Assembly (NCBI RefSeq): GCF_001940165.2
Contig: NZ_CP135162.1
Location: 1,539,501 to 1,603,500 of the forward strand
Length of the DNA stretch: 64,000 bases
Source: Roseburia sp. 831b
GTDB taxonomy: Bacteria > Bacillota > Clostridia > Lachnospirales > Lachnospiraceae
Reading direction: 5' to 3'
A program made the translations under genes and the position numbers. Positions 28,400 to 36,770 of this stretch are shown here, one piece after another. The notes beneath the pieces were generated by a model. The model did no database searches and had not been told where the DNA came from. It saw only the letters and a list, made by a program, of their open reading frames with translations. Each line of letters starts with the position of its first letter. The first letter of the stretch is position 1.

Positions 28400-28714
28400 G
28401 ATTCGGGTGTCAAAAGGTTGCTCACAAATTAGTTATTGGCAAATTGCACAAAGACAAGCCTCTTTTTGTGCCTTTGAGGAAACATTAGAAAATCTTAGTA
28501 TGCCTTTCTATCCACAGTGATGTTCTGCCACGGACGGCAGAACAAGGCTTCACGAGCCATGGATGGCTCGTTGAATGCCAGTCACGTGACTTTAAAATAA
28601 TCTTTGTCAGGCATACTTAGATTTTTCTTATGTTCGCTCATCGGAACAAAATTGGCTTGTCATTGTATAATTTGACAGTAAGAAAACTGTAAGCAACCTT
28701 TTGACACCTGAATC
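28400..28714. mobile_element. MITE-like inverted-repeat element, copy 2, interrupted
   Basis: The same element as at 16298-16404, same orientation, with nearly identical sequence. It is split into 28400-28446 and 28649-28714 by a 202-bp insert flanked by AAATTG on both sides. Its own flanks (TTTTTTA and TTTCTAA) match at only 5 of 7 positions, so any original target duplication is worn. Confidence 0.88.
28447..28648. mobile_element. 202-bp cloverleaf-like insert nested in MITE copy 2
   Basis: A non-coding insert between two AAATTG repeats (28441-28446 and 28649-28654). A closing stem of about 18 bp (28487-28505 with 28609-28628, one mismatch and one bulge) encloses three hairpins: GTTCTGCC/GGCAGAAC at 28522-28543, ACGAGCCAT/ATGGCTCGT at 28552-28571 and the perfect palindrome AGTCACGTGACT at 28580-28591. 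Small hairpins also mark each end. It looks like a mobile structured element, not a gene. Confidence 0.8.
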
Positions 28715-28722
28715 TTTCTAAA

Positions 28723-28770
28723 ATGTTTTCTTCCCATTTTTGGAACATGTTTTCTTCCCATTTTTGGAAC
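28723..28770. repeat. 24-bp tandem duplication
   Basis: Two perfect copies of a 24-bp unit (beginning ATGTTTTCTTCCC and ending GGAAC) lie at 28723-28746 and 28747-28770, directly after the MITE. Confidence 0.9.
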
Positions 28771-28954
28771 AGGATTTGACATCTTGTTACTTTTCGATTA
28801 TGATATAGCTTAAGAATTTTATAAAAGTTATAGTAATTATAGCTATTATAACTTGATTTTATATTATAAGAATTTAAGTGAAATGGATTTTTCATACAAA
28901 ACCATTAGCGGTTCGTGTGAAATCATTTTTTCACATACAAGAATGGAGATTATT
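28771..28954 (+). promoter_or_regulatory. Leader of the DAHP synthase gene with two inverted repeats
   Basis: An AT-rich leader with an imperfect palindrome near 28826-28856 (outer arms AAGTTATA and TATAACTT) and a perfect one at 28916-28935 (TGTGAAA, 6 bp, TTTCACA) ending 19 bp before the start codon. Either may be a repressor site. I see no T-box or attenuator peptide. Confidence 0.4.
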
Positions 28955-29983
28955 ATGAGTTTTACATATCTGAACCAATTACCATCACCGGAGGAAATCA
29001 AGAAACGTTATCCCCTGCCTGCAAATCTTGCAGCTTTAAAGAAGGAACGTGACAAAATGATATCTGACGTCATCTGTGGAAAAGATGACCGTTTTCTTGT
29101 CATCATTGGGCCATGTTCTGCGGATAATGAAGATTCCGTGTGCGATTACGTCAGCCGCCTGGCGCCTATTCAGGAAGAGGTAGGGGACAAGCTGATTTTA
29201 ATTCCAAGAGTTTACACCAACAAGCCGCGTACCACCGGCGAGGGCTACAAGGGAATCGCTTCTCAGCCTGACCCTGAAAAAGCACCTGATATGGTAGAAG
29301 GTCTGATTGCAATGCGAAAAATGCATATCCGTGCCATTGCAGAGAGCAACCTGACCTGTGCAGACGAAATGCTCTATCCGGAAAACTGGGGTTATGTCGA
29401 AGACCTTCTCTCCTACGTTGCCATCGGTGCACGTTCTGTCGAAGACCAGCAGCATCGTCTGACGGTCAGCGGTTTTGATGTTGCATCCGGCATGAAGAAT
29501 CCGACCAGCGGTGACTTCTCTGTCATGCTGAATTCTGTTTATGCCGCCCAGCATCCTCACCACTTTGTTTACCGTGGCTATGAGGTTGAAACACCCGGCA
29601 ATCCACTTACACATGTAGTTTTAAGAGGTGCTGTCAGCAAGCATGGCAATACCGTACAAAACTACCATTACGAAGATTTAATCCGTCTTTGCGACATGTA
29701 CGATAAAATGGATCTCGTCCACCCTGCCGCAATCATTGACGCAAACCATTCGAATTCGAACAAAAACTTCAAAGAACAGATTAGAATTGTAAAAGAAGTG
29801 CTTCACAACCGTCAGGTATCCGAACAGATTCACACCATGGTAAAAGGTGTCATGATTGAAAGTTACATTGAAGAAGGCTCCCAGAAAATCGGGGAACACA
29901 TCTACGGAAAATCTATTACAGACCCATGTCTCGGCTGGGAAGATTCCAAGAAATTGATTTATACGATTGCAGAGATGCAGTAA
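28955..29983 (+). CDS. aroF: 3-deoxy-7-phosphoheptulonate synthase (DAHP synthase, AroG type)
   Basis: Condenses phosphoenolpyruvate and erythrose-4-phosphate, the entry step of the shikimate pathway. The 342-residue protein is of the AroFGH class: PEP-binding IIGPCSADNED and IPRVYTNKPRTTGEGYKG, metal ligands in the DANHSNSNKNF region and in the C-terminal SITDPCLGW. The start at 28955 has GGAG 7 bp upstream; an earlier ATG in frame at 28853 lacks a ribosome site and would cover the inverted repeats. It stands directly outside the second MITE, facing away from the catabolic block. Which aromatic amino acid inhibits it cannot be read safely. Confidence 0.95.
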   Translation: MSFTYLNQLPSPEEIKKRYPLPANLAALKKERDKMISDVICGKDDRFLVIIGPCSADNEDSVCDYVSRLAPIQEEVGDKLILIPRVYTNKPRTTGEGYKGIASQPDPEKAPDMVEGLIAMRKMHIRAIAESNLTCADEMLYPENWGYVEDLLSYVAIGARSVEDQQHRLTVSGFDVASGMKNPTSGDFSVMLNSVYAAQHPHHFVYRGYEVETPGNPLTHVVLRGAVSKHGNTVQNYHYEDLIRLCDMYDKMDLVHPAAIIDANHSNSNKNFKEQIRIVKEVLHNRQVSEQIHTMVKGVMIESYIEEGSQKIGEHIYGKSITDPCLGWEDSKKLIYTIAEMQ

Positions 29984-29988
29984 ACACC

Positions 29989-30028
29989 AAAAGAGCCAGA
30001 TACGGCAAATGCCGTACCTAGCTCTTTT
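29989..30028. terminator. Bidirectional terminator between DAHP synthase and xerD
   Basis: AAAAGAGC/GCTCTTTT with an inner TACGGC/GCCGTA stem; A and T tracts on both sides suit both convergent genes. Confidence 0.9.
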
Positions 30029-30052
30029 ATTTTATTCTATGCTCTTTTTATT

Positions 30053-30937
30053 CTATGCTCTTGGATGAGCTTTCTCATACACTTCTCTTATCTTATTCTG
30101 GTTCATCTGCGCATAAATCTGTGTGGAGGAAATATCAGAATGACCTAACATCTCCTGTACTGCCTTTAAATCTGCACCGTTATGTACCAAATGAACTGCA
30201 AAAGAATGACGCAACGTATGTGGTGTAATCTCAGAACGGATTCCCGCCTTCTTGCCATAATATTTCATAAGTTTCCAGAAGCCCTGTCTGCTCATCGACT
30301 GACCGGAGCAGTTTGTAAACAGCCACTCGCTCTCTTCATTCTTGACGAAAGCAGGACGACCTTCCTGTAAATAGCGTTTTAACGTATCACGCGCCACATC
30401 GCTAAATGGAATCATCCGCTCCTTATGTGCATCCACACAAACCAGGCATCCCTGTTCTAAATCCACATTCTCTATTTTAAGTGAAATGAGTTCCGAAACA
30501 CGGATTCCCGTAGCATATAACAATTCCAGCATTGCCTTATCACGCAGTTCCTTCGGCGAATCGCCAGAAGGCTGTTCTAGCAATAATGCTGCCTCTTCGA
30601 CAGAAAGTACCGCCGGTTCTTTCTTTTCGATTTTTGGTGCCTTTAAACCCTCTGCAGGGTTCTGTTTTATTCTGCCACTCTCCTGCAAATAGGAAAAGAA
30701 TGCTTTCATTGATGCAATGCATCTTGATATGGTAGAGGCTTTTCGTCCCTCTTGTCCTAAATGGTTCAGATAAGCTTCCAAATCTGACGCAGTGACCACA
30801 TCCACCTGTTTCACGTTCTTTGTCAAAAGATATTCTCCCATCTTTCTCAAATCACGCTCGTATGAAACTTCCGTATTTGTCGAAGTGTTTTTTTCCTCAT
30901 GAAGATATTGGATGAAATTGTGTATGTCATGTGTCAT
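30053..30937 (-). CDS. xerD: Site-specific tyrosine recombinase, XerD type
   Basis: A 294-residue tyrosine recombinase that should resolve chromosome dimers at dif. A SAM-like core-binding domain (residues 1-85) precedes the catalytic domain, where Arg in TGIRVSEL, the HTLRHSF block, HSDISST and the nucleophile Tyr in TQIYAQ can be seen. Length and sequence fit XerD rather than a phage integrase, and the spoIIM-xerD neighbourhood is common in Clostridia. No attachment-site repeats were seen nearby. Confidence 0.93.
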   Translation of the reverse strand: MTHDIHNFIQYLHEEKNTSTNTEVSYERDLRKMGEYLLTKNVKQVDVVTASDLEAYLNHLGQEGRKASTISRCIASMKAFFSYLQESGRIKQNPAEGLKAPKIEKKEPAVLSVEEAALLLEQPSGDSPKELRDKAMLELLYATGIRVSELISLKIENVDLEQGCLVCVDAHKERMIPFSDVARDTLKRYLQEGRPAFVKNEESEWLFTNCSGQSMSRQGFWKLMKYYGKKAGIRSEITPHTLRHSFAVHLVHNGADLKAVQEMLGHSDISSTQIYAQMNQNKIREVYEKAHPRA

Positions 30938-31090
30938 AATCTTACCTGCCCCAATTCTTATTCTCTCATTCCCTTATTTATTACAAAACAAAAAATTGTA
31001 TCCCAAAGAGAGATACTTCCTTTATTATAATGATTCCGGTGCAGAAAATCAAATAATATTTTTCACCAAAAAACAGTGATTTACATAAAA

Positions 31091-31137
31091 CTACAAGATA
31101 TCGAATTTCTCCATTTTTTTCGTACCATATCTTGTAA
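31091..31137 (-). terminator. Possible terminator after spoIIM
   Basis: TACAAGATAT (31092-31101) pairs with ATATCTTGTA (31127-31136) just beyond the spoIIM stop; GTTTTATG follows on the minus strand. Confidence 0.55.
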
Positions 31138-31144
31138 AAATTTT

Positions 31145-31717
31145 TTAGAAAAATTTTAATATTTTTATTGTTTTTTTCAAAATAATGGGGTTTAGACTAC
31201 TTTCCAGGGCGCATCCTAGCAAAACAAGACCCAAAAATCCCGCGTAAAAAAAGACGCGAAACAGGATTTCTTTTTTGGTGTGATACCCAGCATGGACAAC
31301 CATTCCTCTTTTTTCGCGCCTTCTTGCTCCATAACAGAAAAGAACAAAGGCGGCACCGTAAAAAATCCATTGTGGAAAAAGGAACAAAAAACCTAACACG
31401 ATTCCTTTTATTCCAAAATTTGAGATTGCCGCCGTCAGATATATCCCCAAGAACATACTAAACAACGCTCCCATACTTTTCTGAAAAAGCGTATTTTGTA
31501 TCAGCAAGTCCAAAAGAATCAGATAACTGCATACCTGTAAACGCTGTGAAAGCACACTGCCAAAAAGAGCGGACTGATCCAATGTTCCATACAAAAACTG
31601 CTCCAGAAAGTAGGTATTTAAGACTCCATAAGAATTTAAAATCTCAATGCCCATTCCATTTGCAAGCAATATCCCAAGCAAAAAACCGCCCAAAAGGACA
31701 AATCGATAACGCTTCAA
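31145..31717 (-). CDS. spoIIM: Stage II sporulation protein M
   Basis: A 190-residue membrane protein of the SpoIIM/DUF95 family with about five hydrophobic segments, starting at residues 7-28. In sporulating cells SpoIIM works with SpoIID and SpoIIP at the septum during engulfment. The family core NFGIKGIVLGFLFLFPQWI is present around residues 100-118. The order NUDIX-spoIIM-xerD on one strand is a known clostridial arrangement. Expression is normally under sigma-E; I did not find a convincing sigma-E promoter by eye. Confidence 0.88.
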   Translation of the reverse strand: MKRYRFVLLGGFLLGILLANGMGIEILNSYGVLNTYFLEQFLYGTLDQSALFGSVLSQRLQVCSYLILLDLLIQNTLFQKSMGALFSMFLGIYLTAAISNFGIKGIVLGFLFLFPQWIFYGAAFVLFCYGARRREKRGMVVHAGYHTKKEILFRVFFYAGFLGLVLLGCALESSLNPIILKKTIKILKFF

Positions 31718-31759
31718 TTCGTATTCCTTCTTGTTTTTGTCTGTTCAATATATGAAACA

Positions 31760-32320
31760 TTATGCCATTTTATGTATCAATTCTTTTAAGACCAGATTTT
31801 GGTAAGCAAGAATCGAAGCTACTGTCTTAGAATCCTGTATTTTCCCCTCTGCAATCATCGCGGTAAGTTCTTCTAACTCGTACGCTTCAAGGTCAATAAA
31901 TTCTCCTTCATCTAAGTGCTGTACACCTTTTTTCAAATCTCTTGCAAGATAGACATCAATAAATTCATTACAAAACGCTACCGTTGTCTTTAAAGACAAT
32001 AAAGGGGTGAGCTGATTCGCTTTGTATCCGGTCTCCTCCTCTAACTCACGTGCGGCGCAAACCTTCGTATCCTCTGTCACACTGTCCCTTGACCCTGCAG
32101 GAATCTCTAATGTTTCTCGTTCTAGCGCATTTCGGTACTGCCTTACTAGAAGTACCTTTCCGTCTTCTAACACTGGTAAAACAGCCGCAGCACCCTTTCT
32201 ATGGCACACAAAATCCCATTTCTCGCATTTTCCATCTGGAAGCTCTATCGTATCCTGATAAAAATCAAGGATTGAGCCCTCAAAACATAATTCCCGGTTT
32301 ATTCTCTTTACATGCTGCAT
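31760..32320 (-). CDS. NUDIX hydrolase, ADP-ribose pyrophosphatase type
   Basis: A 186-residue NUDIX enzyme that should split ADP-ribose or related nucleoside diphosphates. The NUDIX box is visible as GSRDSVTEDTKVCAARELEEETGY (with the REL-EE core), about residues 76-99. GGAGGAG lies before the ATG at 32320; a longer frame from 32362 adds 14 residues without a better site. It is upstream of spoIIM on the same strand, 42 bp apart, and may share its transcript. Confidence 0.9.
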   Translation of the reverse strand: MQHVKRINRELCFEGSILDFYQDTIELPDGKCEKWDFVCHRKGAAAVLPVLEDGKVLLVRQYRNALERETLEIPAGSRDSVTEDTKVCAARELEEETGYKANQLTPLLSLKTTVAFCNEFIDVYLARDLKKGVQHLDEGEFIDLEAYELEELTAMIAEGKIQDSKTVASILAYQNLVLKELIHKMA

Positions 32321-32397
32321 TTTTCTTCTCCTCCATTTCACACCAATTCGTCCATATAGCATAATCTATTATACTATAATATAATATAAATAAGAAT

Positions 32398-32478
32398 CCT
32401 GCTTGCAGGATTCTCCGCCTGCGGCGGGTCGCATTTGCGACATTGTTCAACTCCGCCGCAGTGCGATCCTCACGGAGC
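32398..32478 (-). repeat. Hairpin-rich, GC-rich intergenic element
   Basis: On the minus strand this stretch folds into nested stems: outer CTCCG/CGGAG, middle CTGCGGCGG/CCGCCGCAG and inner GTCGCA/TGCGAC, then a separate AGAATCCTG-CAAG-CAGGATTCT hairpin. GC content is far above the flanks. It looks like a dispersed structured repeat or small RNA, not a gene, between rny and the NUDIX gene. Confidence 0.65.
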
Positions 32479-32481
32479 ATT

Positions 32482-32520
32482 TTTTGTGTAAGAGGAACGA
32501 AATTTCCTATTACATAAAAA
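32482..32520. repeat. Small palindromic repeat, copy 1
   Basis: An imperfect palindrome with ends TTTTGTGTAA and TTACATAAAA. Its AAATTTCCTATTACATAAAA half is repeated, in reverse complement, at 44904-44923. Confidence 0.7.
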
Positions 32521-32523
32521 ATA

Positions 32524-32564
32524 AAAAGGAAAGTATTGAAAACTTTATATTCTCAATACTTTCC
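32524..32564 (-). terminator. Terminator after rny
   Basis: GGAAAGTATTGA (32528-32539) pairs with TCAATACTTTCC (32553-32564), with a T-rich tract following on the minus strand. Confidence 0.9.
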
Positions 32565-32587
32565 ACATTTTTCAGATCTACGAAAAT

Positions 32588-34132
32588 TTACTTCGCGTAA
32601 TCCGTAACTCTGCTTTCTCGAATCACATTTACTTTAATCTGTCCTGGATATTCTAATTCAGATTCAATCCGTTTTGAAATATCACGTGCTAATAATACCA
32701 TATCGGCATCACTAACCTGCTCTGGAACTACCATAATTCGAATCTCTCTACCCGCCTGAATAGCAAATGACTTATCTACACCCTTAAATCCGTTTGTTAT
32801 ATCTTCTAACTGCTTTAATCTGTTGGAATATGTTTCTAATGTTTCTCTTCTTGCACCTGGTCTTGCGGCACTGATGGTATCAGCAGCCTGAACAATACAT
32901 GCAATCAAAGATTCCGGTTCTACATCACCGTGATGTGCTTCTACTGCATTGATAATCAATGCTGATTCTTTGTATTTTCTACATAAATCGACACCAATCT
33001 GAATGTGAGAGCCTTCCATATCATGATCGACTGACTTACCAATATCATGCAATAAACCTGCACGCTTTGCAGTTCTGACATCGACACCGATTTCAGCTGC
33101 AAGTAAGCCGGAAAGCTGCGCAACCTCGATAGAATGTTTCAATGCGTTCTGACCATAACTGGTTCTGAACTTCATTCTACCAAGCAGACGAACAAGTTCT
33201 GGATGAATTCCGTGAACACCAACCTCTAAGGTTGCTGTCTCACCTTCTTCACGAATCATTGTCTCTACTTCTTTTTGTGCTTTTTCTACCATTTCTTCGA
33301 TTCTAGCTGGATGAATACGTCCATCTACAATCAATTTCTCTAATGCAATTCTGGCAACTTCTCTTCTGATTGGATCAAATCCGGATAAGATGACTGCTTC
33401 CGGTGTATCATCAATAATCAAATCAACACCTGTCAAAGTCTCTAATGTACGGATATTACGACCCTCACGTCCGATAATTCTACCTTTCATCTCATCGTTT
33501 GGAAGCTGTACAACCGAGATTGTTGTCTCAGCGACATGATCTGCAGCACATTTCTGAATGGCTGTAACTACATAATCCTTTGCCTTCTTATCAGCTTCTT
33601 CTTTTGCTTTGTTTTCCAATTCTTTGATTAATTTTGCAGTATCAAGTTTAACATCTTCCTCAACGGTTTTAAGAAGATATTCCTTTGCCTGTTCGGAGGT
33701 TAATCCTGAGATTCTTTCTAGTTCCTGTAACCGCTCTTCGTTGAGCCTTGCGATCTGAGCTTTCTGTTTGTTGATTTCTTCTTCTTTTGCAGCAAAGCCT
33801 GCTTCACGTCTCTCGATAGATTCTAACTTCTTATCTAAGTTTTCCTCTTTCTGTACAACACGACGTTCGCTACGCTGAATCTCTGCTCTACGCTCTTTGA
33901 TTTCCTTATCAAGCTCATTCTTTGCCTTGATGGACTCTTCTTTCACCTCAAGCATGGATTCGCGCTTCTTGGTCTCTGCTGTCTTCACTGCCTCATCAAT
34001 GATTTCTCTTGCTTTCTCATCCGCGTTACCAATCTTAGCGTCTGTGACCTTTGAATGGTACAGATTTGCAAGGAACCAAACGACAATTGCAGTTACCACT
34101 AATGTAATAACAACAGCAATCGCTACCTGCAC
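32588..34132 (-). CDS. rny: Ribonuclease Y
   Basis: A membrane-anchored endoribonuclease that starts mRNA decay in Firmicutes. The 514 residues show an N-terminal membrane helix (about 3-25), a long charged coiled coil (about 30-200), a KH domain with [15 protein letters not shown], and an HD domain with [12 protein letters not shown]. Length matches the family. GGAGG stands upstream of the ATG. It is a single gene with its own terminator, upstream of the hairpin element and downstream of recX. Confidence 0.97.
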   Translation of the reverse strand: MQVAIAVVITLVVTAIVVWFLANLYHSKVTDAKIGNADEKAREIIDEAVKTAETKKRESMLEVKEESIKAKNELDKEIKERRAEIQRSERRVVQKEENLDKKLESIERREAGFAAKEEEINKQKAQIARLNEERLQELERISGLTSEQAKEYLLKTVEEDVKLDTAKLIKELENKAKEEADKKAKDYVVTAIQKCAADHVAETTISVVQLPNDEMKGRIIGREGRNIRTLETLTGVDLIIDDTPEAVILSGFDPIRREVARIALEKLIVDGRIHPARIEEMVEKAQKEVETMIREEGETATLEVGVHGIHPELVRLLGRMKFRTSYGQNALKHSIEVAQLSGLLAAEIGVDVRTAKRAGLLHDIGKSVDHDMEGSHIQIGVDLCRKYKESALIINAVEAHHGDVEPESLIACIVQAADTISAARPGARRETLETYSNRLKQLEDITNGFKGVDKSFAIQAGREIRIMVVPEQVSDADMVLLARDISKRIESELEYPGQIKVNVIRESRVTDYAK

Positions 34133-34340
34133 AGGAGCACCTCCTTTATGAAATTTTCATTGTTCATATAACATTAAACATTCTTACTTGTCTGTCATAA
34201 ATAACAACAGTTAAATTTTATCCTTTTTTCGAAATTATGTCAAGTGGATAACTATACAATATGCATAATATTGCATACATTTTCAAGGATTATACTACAT
34301 ATTGTGCCAAAATAAACCTTTCCTTTGCAAAATTTTGAAT

Positions 34341-34970
34341 TTATTTCGACGAATCCATCTCCTCCATATTTTTCATGACGAAAAGGACGTCCGCGCTCTT
34401 GTATCCCCGTCTCATACAAAACTGATACTGTTTGCGAAACTCATTTGCATCCTGGCTTTTTCCGTCATATTTTCGTTTTAACAGCAATTGATAAATCTTT
34501 TGCTTATCCTCATTTTCGTACTCTTCTTCTAATGCCTGCTCAATAAGTTCCTTCGGAACCCCTCTTTTGCAAAGGTCCATCTGCAGACGCATTCTGCTCT
34601 TCTTCTCTTGCTGATAACGGATAAAATTCTTTGCATAGCGTAAATCGTCTATATAGTGATAACTCTCTACGTAGTTGATTGCGCTCTCGATACACTCCTT
34701 AGGATATCCATTCTGGCTTAACTTATCAAAAAGTTGTTTTTTGGTACGATCCATCTTCTCTAATAAATGCATGGCACGTTTTTTTGCTCTTGGTGTTAAA
34801 ACCTCTGTTATTATCTTTTGATATGCTTCCTCTTCGAGATATCCATCTTCTTTGATTCCATATTTTCTGCATTCACCTGAATAAAGGGAAAAGGTGATTC
34901 CATTTCCCAACAGAATCTCCCTTTTCCCTTTTTCTAAAGGTGTCACGGAAACAATCTGTATCTGTGACAT
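34341..34970 (-). CDS. recX: Regulatory protein RecX
   Basis: RecX binds RecA filaments and limits recombinase activity. The 209-residue protein has the three-helix repeats of the family (KRAMHLLEKMDRTKKQLFDKL; YVESYHYIDDLRYAKNFI; KRGVPKELIEQALEEEYENE). It is 18 bp downstream of recA on the same strand, the usual pairing, and so shares the SOS-controlled promoter. Confidence 0.9.
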   Translation of the reverse strand: MSQIQIVSVTPLEKGKREILLGNGITFSLYSGECRKYGIKEDGYLEEEAYQKIITEVLTPRAKKRAMHLLEKMDRTKKQLFDKLSQNGYPKECIESAINYVESYHYIDDLRYAKNFIRYQQEKKSRMRLQMDLCKRGVPKELIEQALEEEYENEDKQKIYQLLLKRKYDGKSQDANEFRKQYQFCMRRGYKSADVLFVMKNMEEMDSSK

Positions 34971-34988
34971 AGCTTCTCCTCTTTATTT

Positions 34989-36044
34989 TTATTCCTCGCT
35001 TAACTCTACTTCCGGTGCCTTGGCAGTATCTTCTTCTGGTTCACCATCCATATCCACTTTAAAATGATCGCGCACTTTTGCCTCAACCTCTTCACAGATA
35101 AGTGGATTCTCTCTCAGATAATTCTTGGCATTCTCTCTACCCTGACCAATTTTCTCGCCATTGTATGCATACCATGCACCAGACTTATTGATAATACCAA
35201 CATTCGCTGCCAGGTCAAGAATATCTCCCTCTTTGGAAATACCTTTACCGAACATGATATCAAATTCTGCCTCCTTAAATGGAGGTGCAACCTTATTCTT
35301 TACAATCTTAACACGGGTTCTATTACCAATCACTTCACCGCCCTGTTTCAATGCCTCAATTCTTCTGACATCCATACGAACAGAAGAATAGAACTTCAAC
35401 GCACGTCCACCCGTTGTTGTCTCAGGGTTACCAAACATGACACCAATCTTCTCACGCAACTGGTTGATAAAAATTACGATACAGTTAGACTTGCTGACTA
35501 CGGAAGTTAACTTACGAAGTCCCTGACTCATAAGTCTTGCCTGAAGTCCCACATGGGAATCTCCCATATCACCATCAATCTCAGCCTTAGGAACAAGTGC
35601 CGCAACAGAATCGACGATGACAATGTCTACAGCGCCAGAACGAATCATGGTCTCTGTAATCTCAAGTGCCTGTTCTCCGCAGTCTGGCTGTGAAATATAA
35701 AGATTATCAATATCAACCCCGATATTCTTCGCATATACCGGATCTAAGGCATGCTCTGCATCAATAAATCCCGCAATTCCGCCTCTCTTTTGTACTTCCG
35801 CAACTGCGTGAAGTGCAACTGTTGTCTTACCACTGGACTCTGGTCCGTAAATCTCAATAATACGTCCTTTTGGAAGTCCGCCAAGTCCTAATGCAATATC
35901 TAAACTTAAGGAACCGGTTGGAACCGTCTCTACATTCATGCTTGCAGAGTTGTCTCCCAACTTCATAACAGATCCCTTACCATACTGCTTCTCAATCTGA
36001 GAGATTGCAGCATCCAATGCTTTCAATTTATCTTCTTTCGCCAT
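34989..36044 (-). CDS. recA: Recombinase A
   Basis: RecA drives homologous recombination and SOS induction. The 351-residue protein has Walker [10 protein letters not shown] (about residues 67-75), Walker [15 protein letters not shown], and the loop [15 protein letters not shown]. The C-terminal tail is acidic ([17 protein letters not shown]), as in other RecA proteins. I start it at 36044 because GGAGGAG is just upstream and [13 protein letters not shown] is the family opening; a frame to 36113 would run through the LexA box and promoter. Confidence 0.98.
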   Translation of the reverse strand: MAKEDKLKALDAAISQIEKQYGKGSVMKLGDNSASMNVETVPTGSLSLDIALGLGGLPKGRIIEIYGPESSGKTTVALHAVAEVQKRGGIAGFIDAEHALDPVYAKNIGVDIDNLYISQPDCGEQALEITETMIRSGAVDIVIVDSVAALVPKAEIDGDMGDSHVGLQARLMSQGLRKLTSVVSKSNCIVIFINQLREKIGVMFGNPETTTGGRALKFYSSVRMDVRRIEALKQGGEVIGNRTRVKIVKNKVAPPFKEAEFDIMFGKGISKEGDILDLAANVGIINKSGAWYAYNGEKIGQGRENAKNYLRENPLICEEVEAKVRDHFKVDMDGEPEEDTAKAPEVELSEE

Positions 36045-36059
36045 TTTTCTCCTCCATGC

Positions 36060-36073
36060 GAACCTATGTTCGT
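36060..36073. promoter_or_regulatory. LexA (SOS) box of recA
   Basis: CGAACCTATGTTCG is a perfect Gram-positive LexA box (CGAAC-N4-GTTCG), a few bp downstream of the likely start point. A one-mismatch copy, CGAAAATTTGTTCG, lies at 36122-36135, just upstream of the -35 box. Confidence 0.9.
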
Positions 36074-36085
36074 TTTCTGTTCTTA

Positions 36086-36114
36086 TAGTAGTATAAATCT
36101 GATTCATTGTCAAT
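36086..36114 (-). promoter_or_regulatory. recA promoter
   Basis: TTGACA (36109-36114) and TACTAT (36086-36091) on the minus strand, 17 bp apart, placed between two LexA boxes. Confidence 0.85.
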
Positions 36115-36135
36115 AAAAAATCGAAAATTTGTTCG

Positions 36136-36420
36136 TTTTTTATGGAACAACTTTTTCTAATAGAAATATCTCATATCATATGTCCCATAAATCGGACACA
36201 TTAATATCTTAAAAGGATCCTTCTTCACTTTTTTAAGATTCTTTCATATCTTGTCTTTTATCATGCTTCTATCTTTCGGGAAATCTGGGAACTGGCTCTG
36301 CTGCCAGGCGGACGATTCAGATAAGAAATGGTATGCCTTCTTTATCCAAAAACATACATGTCTGATAAGAAAAGCATACCATATCTCTTTTTCTCTTACA
36401 AATAAATTTTTTCTAAACTC
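36136..36420. other. Intergenic region between recA and trxA
   Basis: No gene is seen. A long imperfect inverted repeat at 36328-36382 (ATGGTATGC/GCATACCAT with partly paired inner arms) follows trxA and may be its terminator, although no T run follows the stem. The rest is AT-rich. Confidence 0.5.
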
Positions 36421-36759
36421 TTACATCGAAAAGCTTGCATCCTGATTGTCCGCAATCAGCTGTAAAATCTGTTCTTTTGTCTGAAATCCTGCTGTTCTTG
36501 CACGAAAGATTCCACAGTTCATCACAATCAAGGACGGAATGTTCATGACCTGATAATTTAAGGCAAGTCCGGCTTCTTTGTCTACATCGACCTTGCCAAA
36601 TTTTACTTTTCCATCTAATTCTTTTGCAAGTTCTTCTATGACAGGAGCCTGCATTTTGCAAGGCTCGCACCAGTCTGCCCAAAAATCAAGCACAACCGGA
36701 ATCTTGCAGGCTAATACTTCCTGTTCAAAATTTTCTTTTGTGATTGTCACAACTCCCAT
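36421..36759 (-). CDS. trxA: Thioredoxin-like protein with CEPC active site
   Basis: A 112-residue thioredoxin fold with no signal peptide. The active site is WADWCEPCKM (Cys31-Glu-Pro-Cys34) where standard thioredoxins have CGPC; the cis-proline loop reads NIPSL instead of IPTL, and a third cysteine (VMNCGIF) sits near the C-terminal strand. It should still be a thiol-disulfide oxidoreductase, but its redox potential and partners may differ from the main thioredoxin. It lies 11 bp downstream of prfC and is likely co-transcribed. The symbol is by family. Confidence 0.88.
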   Translation of the reverse strand: MGVVTITKENFEQEVLACKIPVVLDFWADWCEPCKMQAPVIEELAKELDGKVKFGKVDVDKEAGLALNYQVMNIPSLIVMNCGIFRARTAGFQTKEQILQLIADNQDASFSM

Positions 36760-36770
36760 TTGTATGCTCC

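Larger units (their letters stand above)
16298..28714. other. Candidate quinate/shikimate catabolic island between two direct MITE copies
   Basis: Between the two directly oriented elements lie only the TRAP transporter, aroD, MFS carrier, two ydiB-type genes, two LysR genes and a flavin ene-reductase. Outside them stand the biosynthetic-type chorismate mutase-shikimate kinase and DAHP synthase genes. The block therefore looks like an accessory module set within a shikimate-pathway neighbourhood. Whether the repeats moved the block or merely inserted at its edges cannot be decided from one genome. Confidence 0.5.

Noticed and set aside
28638..28895. Minus-strand frame across the element end and 24-bp duplication
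   Set aside because: It is made of the mobile repeat and the tandem duplication; no family likeness or ribosome site.
28916..28935. Rex site before DAHP synthase
   Set aside because: TGTGAAA and TTTCACA are 6 bp apart, so the half-sites do not have the spacing of a Rex operator; kept only as an unassigned inverted repeat.
30053..30937. Phage or ICE integrase marking an integrated element
   Set aside because: Sequence and neighbours (spoIIM, NUDIX) fit the housekeeping XerD; no attachment repeats or phage genes are near.
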